Shown: positions 15,699 through 23,295 of the stretch, piece by piece
Layout of the letters: each line of letters begins with the position of its first letter
Position numbering within the stretch: the first letter of the stretch is position 1
Source: GCA-2687025 sp964473525
GTDB taxonomy: Bacteria; Poribacteria; WGA-4E; GCA-2687025
Length of the DNA: 64,000 nucleotides
Direction of reading: 5' to 3'
Assembly (NCBI GenBank): GCA_964473525.1
Contig: CAYYPK010000021.1
Location: 49,520-113,519, forward strand
Notes under the pieces: generated by a model
What the model saw: only the letters and a program-made list of their open reading frames with translations
What the model was told of the DNA's origin: nothing
The model's database searches: none
Made by a program: the position numbers and the translations under genes

Positions 15699-16037
15699 TC
15701 GTCGGCTTCAGACTGGGAACGACCGTTGGCATAGGCCATCCCGGCGATGCGCCGCCTCAACCAGCAAAGCGCTCGCACCAACGTTGTGTGAGCACCCCTC
15801 CCCGCACATATCGCGCGCCGACGAACCGACGTTTCAGTAACTTCGAGACGTTCTTGCCGCAAAGGACGTTAGCACAGAACCCTATGCCGGACAAGCTAAC
15901 TCCGCCCTCCCGCCTTTGTTCACGCCGCTCTACGACCGGCCGAGCGAGCGTGTGCCGTGTCGTCGTCGTTGGCGTGCACGACTCGGGGCGGCCGACCGGA
16001 CGACCGCCCCGAACCGAACTGTTCGTCGCCTCTGTGG
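15699..16037. other. Intergenic stretch with terminator but no gene
   Basis: This gap of 339 bp separates the M23 gene (start at 15698) from the end of a secreted-protein gene at 16038. I see no supported coding frame. It holds the hairpin at 15983-16012 and presumably the promoter of the M23 gene. Confidence 0.5.
15983..16012 (-). terminator. Terminator-like hairpin after secreted-protein gene
   Basis: Arms 15983-15991 and 16004-16012 (TCGGGGCGG / CCGCCCCGA) form a perfect 9-bp GC stem with a 12-nt loop, 26 bases past the stop of the gene ending at 16038. No U-tract follows. Confidence 0.5.
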
Positions 16038-16736
16038 CTACTGCCGCGCCTTGATGGACGCCCACGCCGTCGCGAGCTTCCCGCGCGCCTCGACGGGCAC
16101 CACGCCACCGTATTCGAACGAGATGTTCGTCGTCTCGATGGAACCGTCGCTCCAGCGAGCCTCGTTGGGTGAGCCTGCAGCCATCTCGGTCGACCCGTGG
16201 TTGGGCGCATCCCCGGCGGTGAGTTCCCATGGGGGTTCCACACCGGGCGATACGAGGTCAGCGACCCCGGCGCTAACCGCGATCAGTACGCCGTTCAGCC
16301 ACGCCGCATACTGGTCGTCGTAGTCGGCAAGCAGCTCGAGGTTCGTGAGGCTGCCCGCTCCGGGTATGTCGAAGGTGTACCGCGTGATGATCCGCAGCTT
16401 GCCCGATCCGACATCCACGTTGTCATCGCCGTCGGCGAAGCCAACGCCGGAATTGCCCGTCTCCCATCCCGAATCGTCGTAGTTGACCTGTGTCCAACCT
16501 GCTGCGGGGTCGGAGTCGACATCGTAAGTGACGGGGTCACCTTCATCCACGTAAATCCCGGCGCTGCTCTGCAGACGCATGATGAGCGTCATGTCACTGC
16601 TGCCAGGGCCGTCGTTGAAGTTCGAACCCACCAGCACGTTGCCGGTGTCGTAGATCTTGAGCGCTTGCACGCCAGCCGACGCCGTCGCGGACACGGCGAG
16701 GACCAACACGAGCGAGACGATAGCCTTCCGGTACAT
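16038..16736 (-). CDS. Secreted protein with galactose-binding-like fold, paralog A
   Basis: About 232 residues. The ATG at 16734-16736 is chosen because GGAGGGA lies 7 nt upstream; a Met two codons earlier would leave almost no spacing. A signal peptide (VSLVLVLAVSATASA) is followed by a single domain. Key segments are NVLVGSNFNDGPGSSDMTLIM, YDDSGWETGNSGVGF, TRYTFDI and ADYDDQYAAWLNGVLI. The latter parts match the jelly-roll module common in planctomycete-type exported proteins, where a 'DDxW...GxGF' strand precedes an 'LNG' strand. It is paralogous over its whole length to the next gene upstream (16787-17509), from which it is separated by 50 bp. The ligand is unknown. Confidence 0.75.
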   Translation of the reverse strand: MYRKAIVSLVLVLAVSATASAGVQALKIYDTGNVLVGSNFNDGPGSSDMTLIMRLQSSAGIYVDEGDPVTYDVDSDPAAGWTQVNYDDSGWETGNSGVGFADGDDNVDVGSGKLRIITRYTFDIPGAGSLTNLELLADYDDQYAAWLNGVLIAVSAGVADLVSPGVEPPWELTAGDAPNHGSTEMAAGSPNEARWSDGSIETTNISFEYGGVVPVEARGKLATAWASIKARQ

Positions 16737-16786
16737 GTACATTCCCTCCGCGTAGACCGTTCTACGCATTTCGTCAAGCGGCGCGC

Positions 16787-17509
16787 CTAGCGCGTCGTCT
16801 TCATACGTCCCCACGTTGTCGCTAGTTTCCCCTGCGGGTCAACCGCAAGCGCGGACTGCCCCGCGAAATCAAAGTCGAGATCTACGTTCTCCTGGCCGCC
16901 GCCGTTCCACCGCGCCGGGTTCGGGTCACCAGCCGCCAACTCCTTCGAGCCGTGGTTGGGCACGCCACCAGCGCTCAGGTCGAACGCGGGCTCGTCACCA
17001 TCGCCGATCTGCGCGACCACGCCCGGCGACGCCATGATGAGCTCCCCATTAAGCCAGGCTGCGAACTGGTCGTCGTACTCCGCCCGGAACGTCAACGCGC
17101 TGATGGTCGAGGCGTCGGCAACGTCGAAGTAGTAACGAGTCCAGATGGAGATCAGCCCACCAGCCGTCACGGTGTTGTCGTCGTTGTCGGAGAAACCGAC
17201 GCCAGACACACCGTCCTCCCAATCCGAGTCGTCGTAGACAAGCTGGGCCCAGCCTTCGTCGATGTCCTCGTTGTCTGGATTGGTGATGTACTTGACGTCA
17301 TGCCCCTCGTCGACCCACCCGACGTCGTCGCCTTCGTCGCTGTCGATGCGCATGATGAGCGTCATGTCGCTGCTGCCGGGGCCGTCGTTGAAGTTCGCCC
17401 CGACGAGAACGTTGTCCTGTCGGTATATGGAATACGTCGCCGCCTGTGCCGAAGAGGCAGCCACGCAAACGCACAATACCACCCCGAGTAGGCAGGATAA
17501 CCTGCGCAT
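16787..17509 (-). CDS. Secreted protein with galactose-binding-like fold, paralog B
   Basis: 240 residues from the ATG at 17507-17509, preceded by AAGGAGGGG. A signal peptide (LLGVVLCVCVAASSAQA) precedes a domain that is collinear with paralog A. Shared blocks include NFNDGPGSSDMTLIMR, YDDSDWEDGVSGVGF, TRYYFDV, EYDDQFAAWLNGELI, PNHGSKELAAG and a C-terminal GKLATTW. The pair is a tandem duplication that kept both copies intact. The acidic, Asp-rich strands suggest calcium-dependent carbohydrate binding, which is inference. Confidence 0.75.
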   Translation of the reverse strand: MRRLSCLLGVVLCVCVAASSAQAATYSIYRQDNVLVGANFNDGPGSSDMTLIMRIDSDEGDDVGWVDEGHDVKYITNPDNEDIDEGWAQLVYDDSDWEDGVSGVGFSDNDDNTVTAGGLISIWTRYYFDVADASTISALTFRAEYDDQFAAWLNGELIMASPGVVAQIGDGDEPAFDLSAGGVPNHGSKELAAGDPNPARWNGGGQENVDLDFDFAGQSALAVDPQGKLATTWGRMKTTR

Positions 17510-17787
17510 TCGCCCCTCCTTACCATCACGCTGCCGGGCCGCGTGCCGGCGCCGAAGTGCCAACTGAAACCGCTTACTTGACCAGTGTGGCTCACTCCGT
17601 AGCACGTGTCAATCGCTCAGGACGGCGGCCGCCGTCTGTTGACGCGTCAGGGCCTGTGGCAGAGGCGCGCGGTCGGCGGCGCGCAAGCTGCCCATGCTAC
17701 AATGTTCGCGTCCTTAGGATCCGTGGCGCGCTATTTGCATCCTCGCTGGCAACCGTCACGTCTGAGAATCTGATGGGCGAGGGGCGC

Positions 17788-18738
17788 ATGGCGAAGCAGG
17801 ATCGCGACGAAGTTACGCTGAGCGAGGCGGCGGAGATGTTGGGGATCACCCGCGCCGCTCTCTACGGACGTGTACGCAGATCGCGCCGACGAGGCGAGGA
17901 GATTCCCTTCCGCGGTCGAGGCCCGCGTGGGCGACTCATCGCGGAACGAGCGGCGTTCGACGCATGGGCGTCGACGAGCGTGACACGACACAAGGCGCCA
18001 CGGGCCACGCCGGCGCTTGAATCCGCAGTGACAAGTGAGGTCGCAGCCATCAAGCTCCCATCCAGTTTCCTCGGTAGTTCCTCGGGCGCGGCGGTCGGAG
18101 ACCCTTTGGCGGCGTCCGCCGAGACGGTCGACGCGCCGGCTGTTACGGAGCCCCTCGCGACTGTCGGAGCCCCCGTCGTCGACGAGTTGCCGCGGAGCTA
18201 CATGGAGAACCGCGTCACCACGCTGTTGCACGGCCCGGATCGTATCGCGGTGTACTGGGACGTGCACCCGGAGACCGCGAAGGCGCATGCGGACAAGCGG
18301 TGGGGCATCGTCGTGCGGACGGCCGACGGCGAAACGCTGATCGAGATTGAGCACGGCGCCCGAAATTGGTACATCGACATGTGGGGTGTCGGCCTCGCGC
18401 ACAATGTCTCCTTCGGCCCCATTGAAAACGGCGCGGTGCGGCCCATCGCCGAGAGCCGCCTACAGCCAGAACCGACGCCACAGCCGACGTCGCCCGCGGA
18501 TCTCGCGTCGGAGGCGCGTTGGGGACGCCAAGACGCTACCTGCGAAACCACTCTCGTCGAGATTCCCACGGCCGCCGCGAAGGAGTCGGCGGACGCTGCC
18601 GACGCGCCTGACGCGTCGACGCCTCCCACCGTCGTCGCTGCTAACGCCATGGCTTTGCTCCGCGCGTCGTCCGCTCCCGAGGCGACAGGATCTTCTGGTG
18701 GCATGACCAGTCCCGGCGCCCGCGGCGCCGAGGCGTAG
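17788..18738 (+). CDS. DUF4912 protein with N-terminal helix-turn-helix
   Basis: 316 residues from the ATG at 17788 (GAGGGGCGC upstream); a Met at 17773 is an alternative. The first 60 residues contain an HTH-like segment (VTLSEAAEMLGITRAALYGRVRR) with a basic stretch. Residues about 135-230 form the DUF4912 domain (ENRVTTLLHGPDRIAVYWDVHPETA, followed by FGPIENGAVRPIAES). The tail is low-complexity and Ala/Pro-rich. DUF4912 genes often sit beside GH57 branching enzymes, and here the GH57 gene begins 58 bp downstream, pointing to glycogen/alpha-glucan metabolism. The domain's biochemical role is not established. Confidence 0.78.
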   Translation: MAKQDRDEVTLSEAAEMLGITRAALYGRVRRSRRRGEEIPFRGRGPRGRLIAERAAFDAWASTSVTRHKAPRATPALESAVTSEVAAIKLPSSFLGSSSGAAVGDPLAASAETVDAPAVTEPLATVGAPVVDELPRSYMENRVTTLLHGPDRIAVYWDVHPETAKAHADKRWGIVVRTADGETLIEIEHGARNWYIDMWGVGLAHNVSFGPIENGAVRPIAESRLQPEPTPQPTSPADLASEARWGRQDATCETTLVEIPTAAAKESADAADAPDASTPPTVVAANAMALLRASSAPEATGSSGGMTSPGARGAEA

Positions 18739-18796
18739 GGCCTCCGCGCCGTACCTATCGGCCGTCGGCCGTCCGGCGGTAGCTAGCGAGTTCACG

Positions 18797-20395
18797 ATGG
18801 ACAGTCACGGGCCGCCGCAGGGGTACTTCGCCCTCGTTCTGCATGCGCATCTGCCGTTCGTGCGTCACCCCGAGCTTCCTCGGTTCATGGAGGAAGACTG
18901 GCTCTTTGAGGCGATTACGGAGACGTACCTGCCGCTGTTAGGCGCCTTCGAGGCGCTCGAACGCGACGGCGTCCACTTCCGCCTGACGATGTCACTCACG
19001 CCACCGCTGGTGAGCATGCTCACCGATGAGCTGTTGCGGGACCGGTACGAGGCGTACCTCGACGCGCGCATCGAACTGGCCGGCAAGGAGATGAGCCGGC
19101 TACGCGGATCGCCCGAGCTGTATCCACTGGCGGAGATGTACTACGACATCTTCACGCAGTCTCGTCATCGGTTCACGCACGGGTACGGTCGTGACCTCGT
19201 GCAGGCGTTCCGAGGGTTCCAGGACCGTGGCTCGCTCGAAATCATCACCTGCGGGGCGACGCACGGCTTCCTGCCCCACATGAAGGATCCGGTCCTTCAG
19301 CGGGCGCAGATCGAGGTGGCCGTCGAGCAGTACCACGAGCAGTTTGGGCGCGGCCCCGTCGGCATATGGTTACCCGAATGCGCCTACGTTCCTGGCGTCG
19401 AGGAACTTCTCGCCCCGTTCGGCATTCGCTACTTCCTGGTTGAGAACCACGGCATCCTGGACGCCGAGCCTCAGCCCGCGCACGGCGTGTACGCTCCTCT
19501 GTTGACGTCCTCGGGCGTCGCGGCGTTTGGTCGTGATACGGAATCCGCGCATCAGGTGTGGAGCCGCGACTCTGGCTATCCCGGCGACGTGAACTACCGC
19601 GAGTTCTATCGCGACGTGGGGTTCGATCTGCCGCAGGAGGAGGTGGCGGAGTATCTCCACAGCCCGGACATACGCCACATGTTGGGGATGAAGTACTACC
19701 GCATCACGGGCGACACGCACGACAAGGCGACGTACCATCCGGGCTGGGCGCGCGACCGGGCCGCAGAGCACGCCGGGGACTTCCTGAACCGACGCGGTGA
19801 GCAAGCGCGCCGTCTGCGACCGCTCATGGACCGGCCGCCGATGGTCGTGTCTCCCTACGACGCGGAACTGTTCGGCCACTGGTGGTACGAGGGGCCGCAG
19901 TTCTTGGAGTTCCTGTTCCGCAAGATGCACCACGACCAGGACGCCGTCGCGCCCATCACGCCGGGTGAGTACCTGCGGCAACACCCCGTGAACCAGGTCG
20001 CCACGCCCGCGATGTCGAGTTGGGGAGCTAACGGCACGTTCGAGGTGTGGCTGAACGGCTCCAACGACTGGATATACCCGCATCTCAGCAAGGCGGGTGA
20101 ACGCATGCGCGAACTGGCCACGCGCTACACGCACGCCAGCGGGCCGCTCCGGCGAGCGCTCGACCAGGCAGCGCGCGAGTTGCTGCTGGCGCAGAGCAGC
20201 GACTGGGCGTTCATCATGACGATGGATACGACGGTGCAGTACGCGGTGCAGCGGACGAAGAGCCACATCGCGCGGTTCACGAAGCTCTACGAGGACATCA
20301 CTCGGGACACGCTGGACCTACCATGGCTGGAAGAAATCGAGGCTCGCGACAACATCTTCCCGCAATTGACGTACGAGGCGTACGGCGACCGATGA
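18797..20395 (+). CDS. GH57 1,4-alpha-glucan branching enzyme
   Basis: 532 residues, the usual size for GH57 branching enzymes, which transfer alpha-1,4 chains to alpha-1,6 positions in glycogen-like polymers. Family motifs in order: LVLHAHLPFVRHPE (motif 1), CGATHGFLPHM (motif 2), GIWLPECAYVPG with the nucleophile Glu near residue 194 (motif 3), SPYDAELFGHWWYEG with the acid/base Asp near residue 355 (motif 4), and a conserved helical C-terminal region. All catalytic residues are present. No signal peptide is seen, so the enzyme is cytoplasmic. It follows the DUF4912 gene at 58 bp, probably in one transcript. Confidence 0.9.
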   Translation: MDSHGPPQGYFALVLHAHLPFVRHPELPRFMEEDWLFEAITETYLPLLGAFEALERDGVHFRLTMSLTPPLVSMLTDELLRDRYEAYLDARIELAGKEMSRLRGSPELYPLAEMYYDIFTQSRHRFTHGYGRDLVQAFRGFQDRGSLEIITCGATHGFLPHMKDPVLQRAQIEVAVEQYHEQFGRGPVGIWLPECAYVPGVEELLAPFGIRYFLVENHGILDAEPQPAHGVYAPLLTSSGVAAFGRDTESAHQVWSRDSGYPGDVNYREFYRDVGFDLPQEEVAEYLHSPDIRHMLGMKYYRITGDTHDKATYHPGWARDRAAEHAGDFLNRRGEQARRLRPLMDRPPMVVSPYDAELFGHWWYEGPQFLEFLFRKMHHDQDAVAPITPGEYLRQHPVNQVATPAMSSWGANGTFEVWLNGSNDWIYPHLSKAGERMRELATRYTHASGPLRRALDQAARELLLAQSSDWAFIMTMDTTVQYAVQRTKSHIARFTKLYEDITRDTLDLPWLEEIEARDNIFPQLTYEAYGDR

Positions 20396-20476
20396 ACGAC
20401 CGCGCGTCGTGGGGTCGTGCGGGTGTGCCGTGGCGGGCGCGGGGTGGCTGACACAAACCCGCCTACAAGTGGGATC

Positions 20477-20504
20477 GCACGTTGAAGGCCCATGGGCCGC
20501 GTGC
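20477..20504. other. Stem-loop in the GH57 to GH38-like spacer
   Basis: An outer pair (GCACG 20477-20481 with CGTGC 20500-20504) encloses the perfect 12-bp palindrome GGCCCATGGGCC (20487-20498). It could end the upstream transcript or act in the leader of the GH38-like gene that starts 55 bp later. No U-tract is present. Confidence 0.3.
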
Positions 20505-20558
20505 TAACCTGATGTCTATGCGGATCGAACCGGCCCAGGGAAGAAGGTCACGACGACA

Positions 20559-23138
20559 ATGCCAATCTCTCGGATTCTCCTCGTTCACCAGACCTACACG
20601 CGGATCGGCTATTCCGATCATCAGGACCTGGTCTTCGACGCCCATAGCGACACGCTAAGTCAGGTTCCCGCGGCATGTTACCAGACGCGCACATATCCCG
20701 TTGCCGCGCAGTTCCGGTGGACGTGTGACGCCACTGGGCCGCTCCAGTATTGGCTCGCCGACGCTGGCGCCGAGGATGTCGAAGCGTTCGTAAAGGCAAC
20801 GCAGTCGGGCGGCATCGAAGTGACCGCGTTGCCGTTCCACATGACGCCATTGCCCTCTCAGCCCGCGCTGATCCGCTACCTCGAAAGCGTGCAGCAACTA
20901 CGCGAACTCGGCATACCAGTCACAAGCGCGATGGGAGTCGGCGTCAACGGCATGTCCGCCGGGCTCATCGACCCTCTAAGCATGAGTGGCGTGTCCTCCC
21001 TCATGATGGCCATCGACGACCGCAGGGGTGGCGCTCCGTTCTCGCGCCCGGGGTCGTTTTGGTGGGAGTCCAGGGCAGGCAATCGGCTGCTCGTGTGGAA
21101 CGGGCTGCCACTCGATGTTGCGCGGCGTCACGGCGTTGGCGATTCCGTGGAGTCCGCGCGCGAGTCGCTTAGTGAGTACCTCACGGATCTCGAAGAGGGC
21201 GGGTACCCGTACGACTTCGTCGTCTTCCAGACGACGGCGGGCGGGAACGGCGTCAACACAGGAATCGACAAGAGCCTGTGCGGCTTCGTGCGCGACTGGA
21301 ACAAGGCCGCCGATGAAGACGACCCGAAGATGGAACTCGCGACGCCGCGAACCGTCTTCAGCCATCTTGAGGAAACCTACGGCCAGGACTTGCCCGTGCG
21401 CCACGGCGACTGGGCGGATTGGTGGGCAGACGGCGTCGCGTCGTCCGCGTACGAGACGCGGCTACATCGCGCGACGCACGCGGCTACACGGGATGCCGAG
21501 GGTCTGGGCGCCGCAACGGCGCGCGCGGCTGACGACGAAGACCCTGACGTCGATGTGAACGCCGCAGCGGCAAGCGTGGAGGCGGCGGAGACCTACTGGC
21601 ACTCCGCGCTCTACGACGAGCACACGTGGGGTTCCGAAGCCAGCGTGCAGGCTCCCTACTCCGCGACGACCCAGGCGCAGTGGAACGTGAAGGCTGGCTA
21701 CGCCTACCGGGCGGCAACGCTGAGCCGCAACCTGCTGCACAACGCATCCGATGACATGCTCGACATGGTGGGGACCAAAGAGGACGCCGTCGTCGTCTAC
21801 AACCCGACTCCGTGGGAGCGCGACGCGTTCGTGTTCTCTCCTCAGGCGGACGTTGACACGTCCAAGGGCTTGCAGGATCCAGAGACGAACGAGCCGGCGC
21901 CCAAGTGGGTCACGGACCACAGCATCTCGTTCGTGGCGCAGAACCTGCCGCCGTTGGGCTACAAGGTCTACCAGTGGACAGACGCTGCCACGTTCCCGGA
22001 TTCCGCCCTGACAACGGAAGAGACGGCGATCGAGAACCGGTTCTACCGTGTCACGGTGGAGCCGAGGACGGGTCTGGTCAGCAGTTGGTACGACAAGGAG
22101 CTTCGCCAGGAACTGCTGGACGACCGCGGCTCCTACGGCTTGGGGCAACTGGTCCACGAGAGGATCGACGGCGAGGCGGGCCGGGCGTCCCTGTTCAACA
22201 CGGGTGGCCGCGGTCGGCAGCGACGCACGCCCCTGACGCGCACAAGCGCCACCTGCACGGGCGTGCGTAGCGGCCGACAGTCGCCACTAGCGGCGGGGCT
22301 TGTGTCCGAGTTCACCGCGCCCGGGTGTCGCGCCGTGACGCAAGAGGTGGTGCTCTACGAGCATCAGAAGTGGGTTGATTTGTTCATCACGGTGGACAAG
22401 CTCCCCGTGACGGATCCCGAGTCGCTTTACGTCGCGTTCCCGTTTCACGTGCCGCGCTCCGTCACGCGATACGACTCTGCGGCGGGCATCACGCAGGTTG
22501 ATCGCGATCTGCTCGAAGGCACGTGTCGCGACTGGCTCGTCACGCAGAACTGGGTGGACTTCTCCAACGACCGGCTTGGGGTGACCATCGCGACGCCGGA
22601 CGCGCCACTCGTGCAGTTCGGACGCGTCAACACGGGTCGGTGGCAGACGCGTTTTGCTCCGCGGAGCGCCACGGCGCTCTCGTGGATCATGAACAACTAC
22701 TGGCACACGAACTATCGCGCGCAGCAGAGCGGCGAGGTGACGTTCCAGTACCGGCTAACGAGCCACGAGGGCGGCTTCGATCCCGTCGCGGCGTGGCGCT
22801 TCGGCGCCGAAGCGGCGCATCCGGCGATCGTCGAACCCGTGGACGCCAATGCCGGCGGCGCGCTGCCTGGCGACAGCCACTCGTGCCTGCGAGTGGATCC
22901 AGACCACGTGGTGGCGTCCGCGCTGAAGGCGGCCGACGACGGCAACGGGCTCATCGCGCACCTGCGGGAGATCGCGGGTATCGACACCGTCGCGCGTGTC
23001 ACCCCAGCGTCGCTGACGACCGCGACGCGTGTTACGCCCATCGGGGAGAGCGTCGAGAACGGCACGCTCCCCGCCCTCGACGGCTCCGTGATCGTCCACA
23101 TCCCCGCCCACGGCTTGGTGACGGTGCGACTGTCGTAG
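20559..23138 (+). CDS. GH38 alpha-mannosidase-like protein with altered catalytic motif (DUF5054-like)
   Basis: 859 residues with the overall plan of GH38 proteins: an N-terminal beta/alpha barrel (about 1-280), a helical bundle with EAAETYWHSALYDEHTWGSE, and a large C-terminal beta-sandwich region (IENRFYRVTVEPRTGLVSSWYDKE) typical of GH38 C-terminal domains. In active GH38 enzymes the first motif contains an HxD zinc pair ('HTD.GYT'). Here it reads VHQTYTRIGYSDHQ, so the zinc-binding Asp is replaced by Arg and the His by Tyr. The fold assignment is good; classical mannosidase activity is doubtful. It may belong to the GH38-like DUF5054 group. No signal peptide is evident. Confidence 0.72.
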   Translation: MPISRILLVHQTYTRIGYSDHQDLVFDAHSDTLSQVPAACYQTRTYPVAAQFRWTCDATGPLQYWLADAGAEDVEAFVKATQSGGIEVTALPFHMTPLPSQPALIRYLESVQQLRELGIPVTSAMGVGVNGMSAGLIDPLSMSGVSSLMMAIDDRRGGAPFSRPGSFWWESRAGNRLLVWNGLPLDVARRHGVGDSVESARESLSEYLTDLEEGGYPYDFVVFQTTAGGNGVNTGIDKSLCGFVRDWNKAADEDDPKMELATPRTVFSHLEETYGQDLPVRHGDWADWWADGVASSAYETRLHRATHAATRDAEGLGAATARAADDEDPDVDVNAAAASVEAAETYWHSALYDEHTWGSEASVQAPYSATTQAQWNVKAGYAYRAATLSRNLLHNASDDMLDMVGTKEDAVVVYNPTPWERDAFVFSPQADVDTSKGLQDPETNEPAPKWVTDHSISFVAQNLPPLGYKVYQWTDAATFPDSALTTEETAIENRFYRVTVEPRTGLVSSWYDKELRQELLDDRGSYGLGQLVHERIDGEAGRASLFNTGGRGRQRRTPLTRTSATCTGVRSGRQSPLAAGLVSEFTAPGCRAVTQEVVLYEHQKWVDLFITVDKLPVTDPESLYVAFPFHVPRSVTRYDSAAGITQVDRDLLEGTCRDWLVTQNWVDFSNDRLGVTIATPDAPLVQFGRVNTGRWQTRFAPRSATALSWIMNNYWHTNYRAQQSGEVTFQYRLTSHEGGFDPVAAWRFGAEAAHPAIVEPVDANAGGALPGDSHSCLRVDPDHVVASALKAADDGNGLIAHLREIAGIDTVARVTPASLTTATRVTPIGESVENGTLPALDGSVIVHIPAHGLVTVRLS

Positions 23139-23216
23139 TCGCAGGCACTCGCGCCCGGATGTAGGAACTGCGGAGCATGCCGACGCTCCCGCTGCTTCGC
23201 GCATGGAGCAACAGAT

Positions 23217-23256
23217 CCCTTCCCCTCGCAGGGGAAGGTTAGGATCGGGTCGGGGC
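23217..23256 (+). repeat. Interspersed hairpin repeat, copy 1
   Basis: The core TTCCCCT-CGC-AGGGGAA (23220-23236) is a perfect 7-bp stem with a 3-nt loop, followed by GGTTAGGATCGGGTCGGGG. The same block recurs at 25928 and, degraded, at 35100. It lies between convergent genes. Confidence 0.75.
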
Positions 23257-23295
23257 GCCCGCTTCCACGCGGAGCGTCTGCCCAGCCACAGATCC

